Positions 1 to 5,086 are shown, counted from the first letter of the stretch. The stretch: 5,414 nucleotides of DNA from a bacterium (GCA_029210545.1 JARGFV010000145.1:1-5414), one strand, 5' to 3'. Translations and numbers: made by a program. Notes: generated by a model from the letters alone, not told the origin.

Positions 1-57
1 AACCGAAAACCACGCTTTTCGGTTCCCGTTGAGCCAAAGTCTTACCCGGACTTTGGC
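1..57. repeat. Composite two-hairpin repeat, copy 1
   Basis: Two adjacent perfect hairpins. Hairpin A has 9-bp arms at 1-9 (AACCGAAAA) and 16-24 (TTTTCGGTT) around the six-base loop CCACGC. Hairpin B has 9-bp arms at 33-41 (GCCAAAGTC) and 49-57 (GACTTTGGC) around TTACCCG. The same A-then-B arrangement returns at 80-159 and 5358-5414 with different stem sequences but similar loops. Neither hairpin A arm could extend left of base 1, so the element may be cut by the window edge. No reading frame here looks coding. Function is unknown; the pairing is seen directly. Confidence 0.75.
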
Positions 58-79
58 GATATTACAGCAGTCTCCGTGA

Positions 80-159
80 GGAAAGGAAAAACGACGCTTT
101 TCCCTATCCCCAGGACATTAATGAGCCAGAAAAAGTTCCGCCTGGACTTTTTGCGACTC
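80..159. repeat. Composite two-hairpin repeat, copy 2
   Basis: Hairpin A pairs 80-90 (GGAAAGGAAAA) with 98-109 (TTTTCCCTATCC), with one bulge and one mismatch, around a loop ending in CGACGC. Hairpin B pairs 130-138 with 144-152 and, after an internal mismatch, 123-125 with 157-159. Its upstream flank GAGC and downstream flank resemble those of copies 1 and 3. Copy 2 is the least perfect of the three. It lies downstream of tupB and outside its probable terminator. Confidence 0.65.
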
Positions 160-170
160 AGTCAAAATTG

Positions 171-211
171 ATCCAGGAACCGGTCAGGGTCTTCACAACC
201 GGTTCCTGGAT
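171..211 (-). terminator. Perfect 14-bp inverted repeat at the end of tupB, probable terminator
   Basis: Arms at 171-184 (ATCCAGGAACCGGT) and 198-211 (ACCGGTTCCTGGAT) are perfectly complementary across a 13-base loop. Read on the minus strand, the hairpin is followed by CAATTTTGAC, a short T run, so it could stop transcription leaving tupB. One arm is inside the last codons of tupB and the stop codon (193-195) sits in the loop, which is unusual because a terminating ribosome would cover it. Without a longer T tract, a 3'-end stabilising or processing role is also possible. Confidence 0.55.
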
Positions 212-888
212 TGTAGCCTTCGGAAAAACATGTTTACCGACAGGGCGACAGTCAGCAGAATGATCCCGAGGGCCATGGCGAAGGCGAACTCACCCTTGCT
301 TGTCTCCAGGGCGATGGATGTAGTAATGGTCCGTGTAAAGCCCTTGATGTTGCCGCCCAGCATCATGGCCGATCCCACTTCAGCCACCACCCGTCCGAAC
401 CCGTTGAACAATGCTGCCATGAGACCGAAACGGGCCTCGGCCAGGATGGTGAGAGAGGCCTGCCGGGGGGTGGCTCCGAGGCTGACGGCCGTGAGGCGGG
501 CCCTGGGGTCTACTGCGTTTACGGCGGCGATGGTCAGCCCCACGATGAGGGGAAAAGCCAGGATGATGTCGCCCAGGATGATCCCCGATGGGGTGAAGAG
601 AAGATCCAGGAACCCCAGAGGCCCTTTACGGGACAGGAAGGAGTAGCAGAAAAGGCCCACCACCACCGTTGGCAGAGCCATGAGGGTGTTGAAGAGGGTG
701 AGGACGGCCCCCTTGCCCGGGAACTCCCGTGTGGCTACGAAGTAGGCCAGGGGGACACCCAGGACGGCGGCGATGAAGGTTGCGCTTATCGCCACCCTCA
801 GGGACAGGAAGGTGACGGTCACCACTTCGGGGTCGAAGGTGAAGATCAGAACGAGAGCCCCCTTGACTGCTTCAAAAAGGTAGTTCAT
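193..888 (-). CDS. tupB: Tungstate ABC transporter permease TupB
   Basis: Inner-membrane permease that passes tungstate from TupA into the cytoplasm, powered by a TupC-type ATPase. The 231-residue product is normal length for the family. It shows hydrophobic segments at about 30-52, 61-83, 101-123 and 201-222. The cytoplasmic EAA-type coupling loop runs from about 131 to 182, with EARFG at 151-155, GFGR at 163-166, AEVGSAMM at 169-176 and LGGNI at 177-181, which is the tungstate/molybdate permease pattern. I chose the ATG at 886-888: the protein then starts with the typical short N-terminus, and a purine stretch (GAGAGA) lies about 6 bases upstream. A longer TTG start at 937-939 would add 17 unconvincing residues encoded by a low-complexity tract. 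It lies about 200 bases downstream of tupA on the same strand. No ATPase gene follows. Family assignment is firm; tungstate rather than molybdate is inferred mainly from tupA. Confidence 0.92.
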   Translation of the reverse strand: MNYLFEAVKGALVLIFTFDPEVVTVTFLSLRVAISATFIAAVLGVPLAYFVATREFPGKGAVLTLFNTLMALPTVVVGLFCYSFLSRKGPLGFLDLLFTPSGIILGDIILAFPLIVGLTIAAVNAVDPRARLTAVSLGATPRQASLTILAEARFGLMAALFNGFGRVVAEVGSAMMLGGNIKGFTRTITTSIALETSKGEFAFAMALGIILLTVALSVNMFFRRLQSRNRL

Positions 889-903
889 GGGGATCTCTCG
901 TCC

Positions 904-924
904 GAAGGAGGAAGGAGGAAGGGA
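904..924. repeat. Short AAGGAGG tandem repeat in the tupB leader
   Basis: Bases 905-911 and 912-918 are identical AAGGAGG units followed by AAGGG. In the tupB transcript (minus strand) this reads as a CCTCCTT-type pyrimidine tract just upstream of the start codon. It also explains the spurious TTG-initiated extension of tupB. Similar purine-rich low-complexity DNA occurs at 2976-3000, 3040-3120 and 4551-4585. Confidence 0.6.
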
Positions 925-1013
925 GAATGTATCCGGCAACCAACTTGCAGTTCAGTTTTTAATGTAGTTGTTGCCATATTTTTCCCTTTTCCCTGCAGAT
1001 AGGAGGTTCTACC

Positions 1014-1085
1014 ATGTCGTCCCCTGCAAAAGACTTTGAGGATTTGGTGGTCTGGCAGAAGGCCCATCATGTGGTTCTCTCTGTA
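1014..1085 (+). pseudogene. 5' remnant of a four-helix-bundle (23S rRNA intervening-sequence) protein gene
   Basis: A textbook ribosome binding site AGGAGG (1001-1006) stands 7 bases before ATG 1014-1016. The first 24 codons encode a peptide with DFEDLVVWQKAHHVVLSV, closely matching the N-terminus I know for the four-helix-bundle family (FEDL.VWQKAH..VL.VY..T). The match ends at about base 1083, and what follows is the 3' end of tupA read on the opposite strand. An intact family member has about 115-125 residues, and its later conserved helix motifs (RRAA.SI..NIAEG) are missing. The open frame runs on to 1208, but that stretch is antisense to tupA and not homologous. It is therefore a truncated gene start lodged convergently between tupA and tupB. 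Such proteins occur inside 23S rRNA intervening sequences and also free-standing; their function is unclear. Confidence 0.75.
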
Positions 1086-1120
1086 GATTATTTACCCATC
1101 ACAAGCGGGGTAAATAATCT
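1085..1120 (-). other. Perfect 13-bp inverted repeat overlapping the tupA stop codon
   Basis: Arms 1085-1097 (AGATTATTTACCC) and 1108-1120 (GGGTAAATAATCT) pair perfectly across a 10-base loop. The arm at 1108-1120 encodes the conserved RLFTP near the TupA C-terminus; the other arm contains the stop codon (1088-1090). On the minus strand no T tract follows, so this is not a classical terminator. Between a binding-protein gene and its permease gene, such a hairpin often protects the upstream message and lowers downstream expression; that role is inferred. Confidence 0.65.
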
Positions 1121-1912
1121 GTTCCCGAACTTATCCTCAAACCCCCCGATCATCTTCTGGCCCTCGGGAGAAGCCATGAACTCGATGAGCTTCAGGGCTC
1201 CTGCGTAGTTCACGTGGGGCTGTTTTTCCGGGTTGACGGCCATGATGCCGTAGGGGTTGTATAGAAGATCCGAAGGCTTTGTAAAGAGCATCTTCAGGTC
1301 GACCTTGTCGGAGTACTTCAGGTAGGTGCCGGAATCCGAGAGGGTGTACCCCATCTTCTCGTCGGCGATGGTCAGGGTCTCGCCCATTCCCTTGCCCGAC
1401 TCCAGGTACCAGCTTTTCCCCGTGGGAAGGTCTCCGAGGACGGTCTTCCAGATGCTCTGCTCCTTGATGTGGGTCCCGGAGTTGTCCCCACGGGAAACGA
1501 AGGGGGAACCGCTCGCGGCGATCTTCTTGAAGGCGTCCTCGGCGTTGCCGGCGGCCCTGACGCCGGCGGGGTCGCTTTCAGGTCCAACGATGACGAAGTA
1601 ATTGGCCATGATGGTCTGGTGGTTCACCCCGAACCCGGCGTCCATGAACTTCTTTTCGCTGGAAGGGGCGTGGACGAGGGTGACGTCGACGTCGCCGTTT
1701 TCAGCCAGTTTGAGGGCTTTGCCCGTCCCGACCGCGATGACGTCCACCTTGATGCCCGTCTTCTCCTCGAACTTCGGCAGCAGGTAGGCCAACAGGCCGG
1801 TGTTGTCGGTGCTGGTGGTGGAGGACAGCTTGAGTCTGTCAGCCGACCAACCGGGGGAGGTGGCGGTTATGGCCATAACGGCGGCAAGCACAAAACATCG
1901 TCCTGTTTTCAT
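1088..1912 (-). CDS. tupA: Tungstate-binding protein TupA (periplasmic or exported)
   Basis: High-affinity oxyanion-binding component of the Tup ABC transporter. The 274-residue product begins with a signal peptide: positive start MKTGR, hydrophobic core to about residue 18, and likely cleavage after WSA (24). The anion-binding signature follows at once as SSTTSTDNTGLL (30-41); the usual family motif is TTTS, here STTS. Other family landmarks are GTGKALKLA at 62-70, SRGDNSGTH at 140-148 (its R141 is the likely oxyanion-contacting arginine), SGKGMGETL at 172-180, DSGTYL at 193-198 and the C-terminal FGNRLFTPL at 262-270. Start choice: ATG 1910-1912 has AAAGGA upstream and places the signal peptide at the N-terminus. 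ATG 1949-1951 also has a good GAAAGGA and would add 13 charged residues; it cannot be excluded. The gene lies between the regulator and tupB on the same strand. Family confidence is high. Confidence 0.93.
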   Translation of the reverse strand: MKTGRCFVLAAVMAITATSPGWSADRLKLSSTTSTDNTGLLAYLLPKFEEKTGIKVDVIAVGTGKALKLAENGDVDVTLVHAPSSEKKFMDAGFGVNHQTIMANYFVIVGPESDPAGVRAAGNAEDAFKKIAASGSPFVSRGDNSGTHIKEQSIWKTVLGDLPTGKSWYLESGKGMGETLTIADEKMGYTLSDSGTYLKYSDKVDLKMLFTKPSDLLYNPYGIMAVNPEKQPHVNYAGALKLIEFMASPEGQKMIGGFEDKFGNRLFTPLVMGK

Positions 1913-1971
1913 CAAGGGTTCCTTTGATCGGATCTCGGATTTTCGGTTCATATTATGGTCCTTTCTGGCAT

Positions 1972-2005
1972 GAGACTGCTTCACATGGGGATGGCTCGCA
2001 GTGAC
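1972..2005 (-). repeat. Dispersed intergenic repeat, copy upstream of tupA
   Basis: Read on the minus strand this gives GTCACTGCGAGCCA followed by TCCCCATGTGAAGCAGTCTC. The latter 20 bases recur on the plus strand at 5134-5153 with one difference (A for G). The style resembles the widespread TGCGAG...GAAGCAATCTC intergenic repeats that I recall from Desulfobacterota and related genomes. It forms part of the leader between the regulator and tupA and accounts for the non-homologous 5' extension of the tupA reading frame. Confidence 0.65.
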
Positions 2006-2018
2006 AAACAAAAACACT

Positions 2019-2042
2019 CCGTGTCGCCGCGTCCCCGTGTCC
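2019..2042. repeat. Three 8-base tandem units (CCGYGTCS)
   Basis: Units CCGTGTCG (2019-2026), CCGCGTCC (2027-2034) and CCGTGTCC (2035-2042) follow each other without gaps, starting 6 bases beyond the regulator stop codon. This is a short degenerate microsatellite. It has no evident dyad, so it is not a terminator, and its length probably varies between strains. Confidence 0.6.
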
Positions 2043-2048
2043 GGTTTC

Positions 2049-2966
2049 TTACCCCGTCACTATCCTCCCGCTGTCGGCCGTATCGTACCCTCCCAGCTGG
2101 GATGCCAGAGCGGCGAACTCGGGGGTTCCAAGGAGCCCGATAAACTTCTGCGCCTGATCCAGGAAGAAAACTTCCTTCCTGATAGCGAGGTCGAACCGCT
2201 CCTGCCGCATGGGAATAAAGGGCAGCCCCACCATGCGGGCGACGGTCTCGATGGCGATCCCCGCGTCGGCCCTGCCGGAGAGGACGGCGAGGGCCACGTC
2301 GAGGTGGGAGTCGCAGGGGATCGTTTCCCCGGAAATTTCCCGGAACTGCTTTCCCGCCAGGTCCAGTTCCCTTTCCATGAGGGCCCTGGTCCCTGTTCCC
2401 AACTCCCGGACGGCCCATCTGCGGGGCTTCCCGATGAGACCCTCGAAGCTCTCGACGCCGTGAGGGTTGTCCGGTCCCAGGAGAACCCCCTGGGTCCTGG
2501 CGGCGAAGGTGACCACCGCGATGTCGCTGCCGCCCAGTTCCCGGATGTGGTCCGGGGAGTAACGCCCTTCCCGGTCCACCAGGTGGGCGCAGGCGATGTG
2601 GACCAGCCCCTTGGAAAGAGCGACGAGGCCGTCGGTGCTGCCCGTCCGGGACTGAAGAGTAAGGATATCCGGGTTCCGGTGGCGAAAGAGGGCCAGGGTC
2701 TTGAGAAAAAGGGGGTCGTCGCTGCCGGCGATAAGCATAAGCTGCTTCGTCTCCTGGAGAAAGGGCAGCTGCTCGGGCATGTTGATGACCGCCGATTCCA
2801 GCCAGCGGTCCACCAGGTGAACGGGAAAGAGCCATTTGCCGGTGATCTTGGTGGCCGGCAGGCCCCGCTCGTGGATCAGGGTGTAGACCTGTTTTTCGTT
2901 GACGCCCAGGTATTCGGCGATGCCTTGAGTATCCAGGAAAGGGGTGTCCGGAACAGGCTGGTTCAT
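2049..2966 (-). CDS. HTH/periplasmic-binding-protein-like transcriptional regulator, probably of tungstate uptake
   Basis: One-component cytoplasmic regulator of 305 residues. Residues 10-58 form an excisionase/MerR-like helix-turn-helix (FLDTQGIAEYLGV, then KQVYTLIHERGLPATK and the wing GKWLFPVHLVDRWL). Residues about 74-295 match the PBP-like domain (PF12727 type) found in molybdate- and tungstate-linked regulators: LIAGSDDP at 78-85, GSTDGL at 109-114, DREGRYSP at 131-138, RELGTGTR at 187-194 and GRADAGIAIE at 231-240. There is no signal peptide, so the domain would sense a cytoplasmic ligand. The gene lies upstream of tupA and tupB on the same strand, which suggests control of tungstate import. 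The ligand is inferred. ATG 2964-2966 fits the domain start, but no clear Shine-Dalgarno sequence precedes it; the leader is pyrimidine-rich. No gene symbol is safe. Confidence 0.88.
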   Translation of the reverse strand: MNQPVPDTPFLDTQGIAEYLGVNEKQVYTLIHERGLPATKITGKWLFPVHLVDRWLESAVINMPEQLPFLQETKQLMLIAGSDDPLFLKTLALFRHRNPDILTLQSRTGSTDGLVALSKGLVHIACAHLVDREGRYSPDHIRELGGSDIAVVTFAARTQGVLLGPDNPHGVESFEGLIGKPRRWAVRELGTGTRALMERELDLAGKQFREISGETIPCDSHLDVALAVLSGRADAGIAIETVARMVGLPFIPMRQERFDLAIRKEVFFLDQAQKFIGLLGTPEFAALASQLGGYDTADSGRIVTG

Positions 2967-2999
2967 AAACAGGGATAATAAGGGAGGAAGGAAGAGGGA

Positions 3000-3040
3000 G
3001 CAAGAAAAAAATAACTAATTCTTACTAAATGCAACAACAG
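3000..3040 (-). promoter_or_regulatory. AT-rich leader, possible promoter region of the regulator gene
   Basis: This is a marked AT-rich patch in a GC-rich window, 34-74 bases upstream of the regulator start. On the minus strand TTGTTG (3037-3032) lies 17 bases before TTATTT (3014-3009). The spacing suits a sigma-70 promoter, but the second hexamer is a poor match to TATAAT. A transcription start here is plausible from composition and position only. Confidence 0.25.
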
Positions 3041-3180
3041 GAAGGTGGGAGGTGAAAGGAGAAATTCGGAAGATGGAAGGTGGAAGGTGAAACTGGGAGA
3101 TAGAATTCGGAATGTGGAAGAGATCGTTTGAACTCTGCTTTCCTTCCCGATTCCGCATTCCCCTCTTCCCTGTTCCAGCT
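3040..3180. repeat. Purine-to-pyrimidine low-complexity repeat island downstream of the PAS gene
   Basis: Bases 3040-3057 and 3075-3092 are direct repeats matching at 17 of 18 positions (GGAAGGTGG.AGGTGAAA), each followed by an AATTCGGA-type stretch. The purine-rich half ends near 3122. After a short mixed spacer, 3139-3178 is pyrimidine-rich (GATTCCGCATTCC, CTCTTCCC), an imperfect mirror of the first half. No coding sequence is supported. A similar island lies on the other side of the PAS gene at 4541-4635. Confidence 0.6.
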
Positions 3181-3185
3181 GTTAA

Positions 3186-4499
3186 TCAACTTAGCACCAG
3201 AAGCGAACCTGGATTTCTGGAACTGCCCAGGGGGAGGCGCAGGACGGAAAGCTGCCGGGAACCGGCCCCGGGGATCTGGAAGGTACAGACTGTAGCAGAG
3301 GCGGCGGCGGGGTCCTGGATGACAGGGATGGCGCCCCCGATGATCTGGACGAGGGGCATGCCCAGAAGTTGGTCTGGATCGCACCGGAGCATCTCGGCCG
3401 CCGGCTTGTTGACGTTGGCGACCTTATCCTCACCGTCGAGGAGGATAAGGGGCCTGCTCTCAAGGGAGAGGACCGCCTTTAGGCGGGCCCTGGCTGCAGC
3501 GAGGCTGCGCTCGAGTTCCCTGCGCGCCGTGACGTCCTTGGCGATACCGATAAAGTAGGTCTCATTCCCCGACTGGTAGCTGCTGGCGGTCAACTGGGTT
3601 TCCACGACTTTCCCGCCCTTGCTCAGGTACCGGGTCTCCTCATCGATCCAGCCGGAGGTCTCCCGGAGTCTCCCTAGTCGCCTGTCGGAGTCGGCGCTCA
3701 ACTCCCGGGTATTCAGCTTGACCAGTTCTTCCAGGCTGTATCCCAGCATCTTGAGGGCTGCCGGGTTGGCGTCCAGGTAGTTACCCTCGCTGTCCACGAA
3801 GAAGATACCGCAGGGGGCGTGGTTGAAGATGTTCCTGTAGCGGTCCTCAGAGCGGATGAGTTCATCCTCCATCTTGCGAAAAGGGGTGATGTCCTCCAAG
3901 AGAAGGAGGACCTCCGCCGTTTCACCGTTCCGGAGCACGGGCGCTCCGCTTATTTTCCAGGTCCGGTCCACACCCGGGGTGTCGGGGTGGGGCCAGTTCT
4001 TCTCCATGATGACGGTTTTACCTGCCCTGATCTCCTCCATGCTGAAGGCAAGGTCGGCCGATTGGAGGAACGCCGCGATCTGCTCCTGTTCCTGGTCCAG
4101 GTCCACTCCGAAAAGGTCAGAGGCGGCGGGGTTGTGGAAGGTAATCCGGCCCTTCATGTCCAATGTTATGGCTGCCGCGGGAAGATACCTGATCACCGCA
4201 CGGGCTCTTTTGTCGGAGGAAAATCCGGTGCCGGCCGGGTCGTCGGCGTTCTGAACGCTGCTCCCAGCGAGACCGAAGTAGACCCCGAGGGCAGCCATGA
4301 GTCCGGTAACGATGGGAAGGACGATATGCAGGGTGACCATGGTTTTACTGAAGCTGATGGTCAGCTTCGATTGCACGGCCTGGTCCAGGACAGGAATGCC
4401 GTAGACCAGTGCGGAAAGCGCTGTTACGATAAAAAATACCGGAACAGGCTGAAATAGGCCGCTGTAAGAGCGTTTTTTGTGGTGTTCATGGGCAGCCAT
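3186..4499 (-). CDS. Membrane-anchored triple-PAS sensor protein lacking an output domain
   Basis: A 437-residue protein. A His/Lys-rich cytoplasmic N-terminus is followed by two transmembrane helices (about 18-37 and 54-78) joined by a short loop, too small to be a ligand-binding domain. Three PAS domains follow at about 98-205, 216-325 and 336-437. PAS1 has ITFHNPAASDLFG and ends LLLLEDITPFRKMEDEL. PAS2 has APCGIFFVDSEGNYLDANPAALKMLGYSLEELV and ends IGIAKDVTARRELERSL. PAS3 has LILLDGEDKVANVNKPAAEML and stops at GSLLVLS, just where the DIT-type exit motif would begin. There is no histidine kinase, GGDEF, EAL, sigma-54 or methyl-accepting domain. The product may be a truncated sensor kinase or a PAS-only partner protein. 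No Shine-Dalgarno is visible before ATG 4497-4499, but no better in-frame start precedes the membrane helices. Signal and partner are unknown; no link to the tup genes is visible. Confidence 0.85.
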   Translation of the reverse strand: MAAHEHHKKRSYSGLFQPVPVFFIVTALSALVYGIPVLDQAVQSKLTISFSKTMVTLHIVLPIVTGLMAALGVYFGLAGSSVQNADDPAGTGFSSDKRARAVIRYLPAAAITLDMKGRITFHNPAASDLFGVDLDQEQEQIAAFLQSADLAFSMEEIRAGKTVIMEKNWPHPDTPGVDRTWKISGAPVLRNGETAEVLLLLEDITPFRKMEDELIRSEDRYRNIFNHAPCGIFFVDSEGNYLDANPAALKMLGYSLEELVKLNTRELSADSDRRLGRLRETSGWIDEETRYLSKGGKVVETQLTASSYQSGNETYFIGIAKDVTARRELERSLAAARARLKAVLSLESRPLILLDGEDKVANVNKPAAEMLRCDPDQLLGMPLVQIIGGAIPVIQDPAAASATVCTFQIPGAGSRQLSVLRLPLGSSRNPGSLLVLS

Positions 4500-4540
4500 G
4501 GCGCTGAAGAGTAAGGCTTGGGGGGGAAAAAGGCAAGAGA

Positions 4541-4635
4541 GCTATCGCTTGAAGAGGGAAGAAGGAATAGGGAATAGGGAATAAAATCCGAGTCTTTCTT
4601 CCATATTCCACCTTCCAGATTCCCCATTCCAACCA
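4541..4635. repeat. Purine-to-pyrimidine low-complexity repeat island between the PAS gene and yjbQ
   Basis: Three tandem 7-base units GGAATAG, GGAATAG and GGAATAA occupy 4564-4584 within a purine-rich run. After a short spacer comes a pyrimidine-rich run (4596-4630). The segment at 4564-4575 pairs with 4619-4630 (ATTCCCCATTCC) at 11 of 12 positions, so the island can fold back. The GGAAGGTGGAA word of the 3040-3120 island reappears here inverted. It separates the divergently transcribed PAS and yjbQ genes, so any promoters for them must lie in or beside it. Confidence 0.55.
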
Positions 4636-4656
4636 TGATTCGCGGGAGAGATACCA

Positions 4657-5076
4657 ATGAAAAGCTATCGTAAGGAGCTCTGGTTCGACGTACCTACCCG
4701 AAGGGCCTTTATCCACATCACTCCCCACGTGCAGGAGTGCCTGGAAGAAAGCGGCATCCGGGAGGGGATGGCCCTGGTGAACGCCATGCACATCACGGCC
4801 TCGGTGTTCATCAACGACAACGAGCCGGGCCTCCACGAGGATTACGAAAGGTGGCTGGAAGAGCTGGCCCCCCACGAACCGATCAGCCGGTACCGGCACA
4901 ACCTCTCCGGCGAGGACAACGGCGACGCCCATCTCAAGCGCCAGATCATGGGCAGGGAGGTGGTTGTGGCGGTCAGCGACGGCCGACTGGACTTCGGGCC
5001 GTGGGAGAGGATCTTTTACGGGGAGTTCGATGGGGGGCGGAGAAAAAGAATCCTCCTAAAGATAATTGGGGAATAA
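4657..5076 (+). CDS. yjbQ: YjbQ family protein (UPF0047), thiamine-phosphate-synthase-like
   Basis: A 139-residue cytoplasmic protein of normal family length, complete from a good ribosome binding site (GGGAGA 4644-4649) and ATG 4657 to TAA. Family signatures are all present: [12 protein letters not shown] at 45-56, the NDN-type segment then H81, [18 protein letters not shown] at 87-104, and [18 protein letters not shown] at 109-126, followed by a basic C-terminal strand [12 protein letters not shown]. Conserved His45, His81 and His92 are the probable active-site or metal residues. Family members are annotated as secondary thiamine-phosphate synthase because E. coli YjbQ shows weak activity of that kind; the main physiological role is unsettled. 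It is the only intact gene on the plus strand and shows no operon partner, with repeats on both sides. The assignment to the family is very secure. Confidence 0.93.
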   Translation: MKSYRKELWFDVPTRRAFIHITPHVQECLEESGIREGMALVNAMHITASVFINDNEPGLHEDYERWLEELAPHEPISRYRHNLSGEDNGDAHLKRQIMGREVVVAVSDGRLDFGPWERIFYGEFDGGRRKRILLKIIGE

Positions 5077-5086
5077 CGGCCCCAAT
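5065..5086 (+). other. 7-bp inverted repeat with the yjbQ stop codon in its loop
   Basis: Arms ATTGGGG (5065-5071) and CCCCAAT (5080-5086) surround the loop AATAACGG, which contains the TAA stop at 5074-5076. No T run follows, so intrinsic termination is doubtful. It parallels the longer inverted repeats at the ends of tupA and tupB, but a stem this short could arise by chance. Confidence 0.35.

Noticed and set aside
1-211. CRISPR array or integron attC array
   Set aside because: The hairpins differ in stem sequence, have no regular spacers, and lack RYYYAAC/GTTRRRY core sites; no cas or integrase gene is present.
912-962. Eleven-residue mini-ORF (ATG 927) with a strong AAGGAGG upstream on the plus strand
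   Set aside because: The AAGGAGG belongs to a purine tandem repeat, and the peptide has no support beyond spacing.
2001-2978. Long plus-strand open frame (325 codons) opposite the regulator gene
   Set aside because: It is a GC-driven antisense shadow of a gene with clear HTH and PBP-like domains, and its own translation has no recognisable motif.
1981-3003. Second long minus-strand frame overlapping the regulator
   Set aside because: The translation is Arg/Gly/Pro-rich low-complexity, typical of an out-of-frame reading of GC-rich coding DNA.
4350-4368. 8-bp hairpin GAAGCTGA/TCAGCTTC with a 3-base loop in the PAS gene
   Set aside because: It lies inside the coding sequence, and about one stem of this size is expected by chance in a window this long.
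2049-4499. PAS protein plus regulator as a two-component tungstate-sensing system
   Set aside because: The PAS protein has no kinase domain and the regulator has no receiver domain; the genes are separated by a repeat island of over 200 bases.
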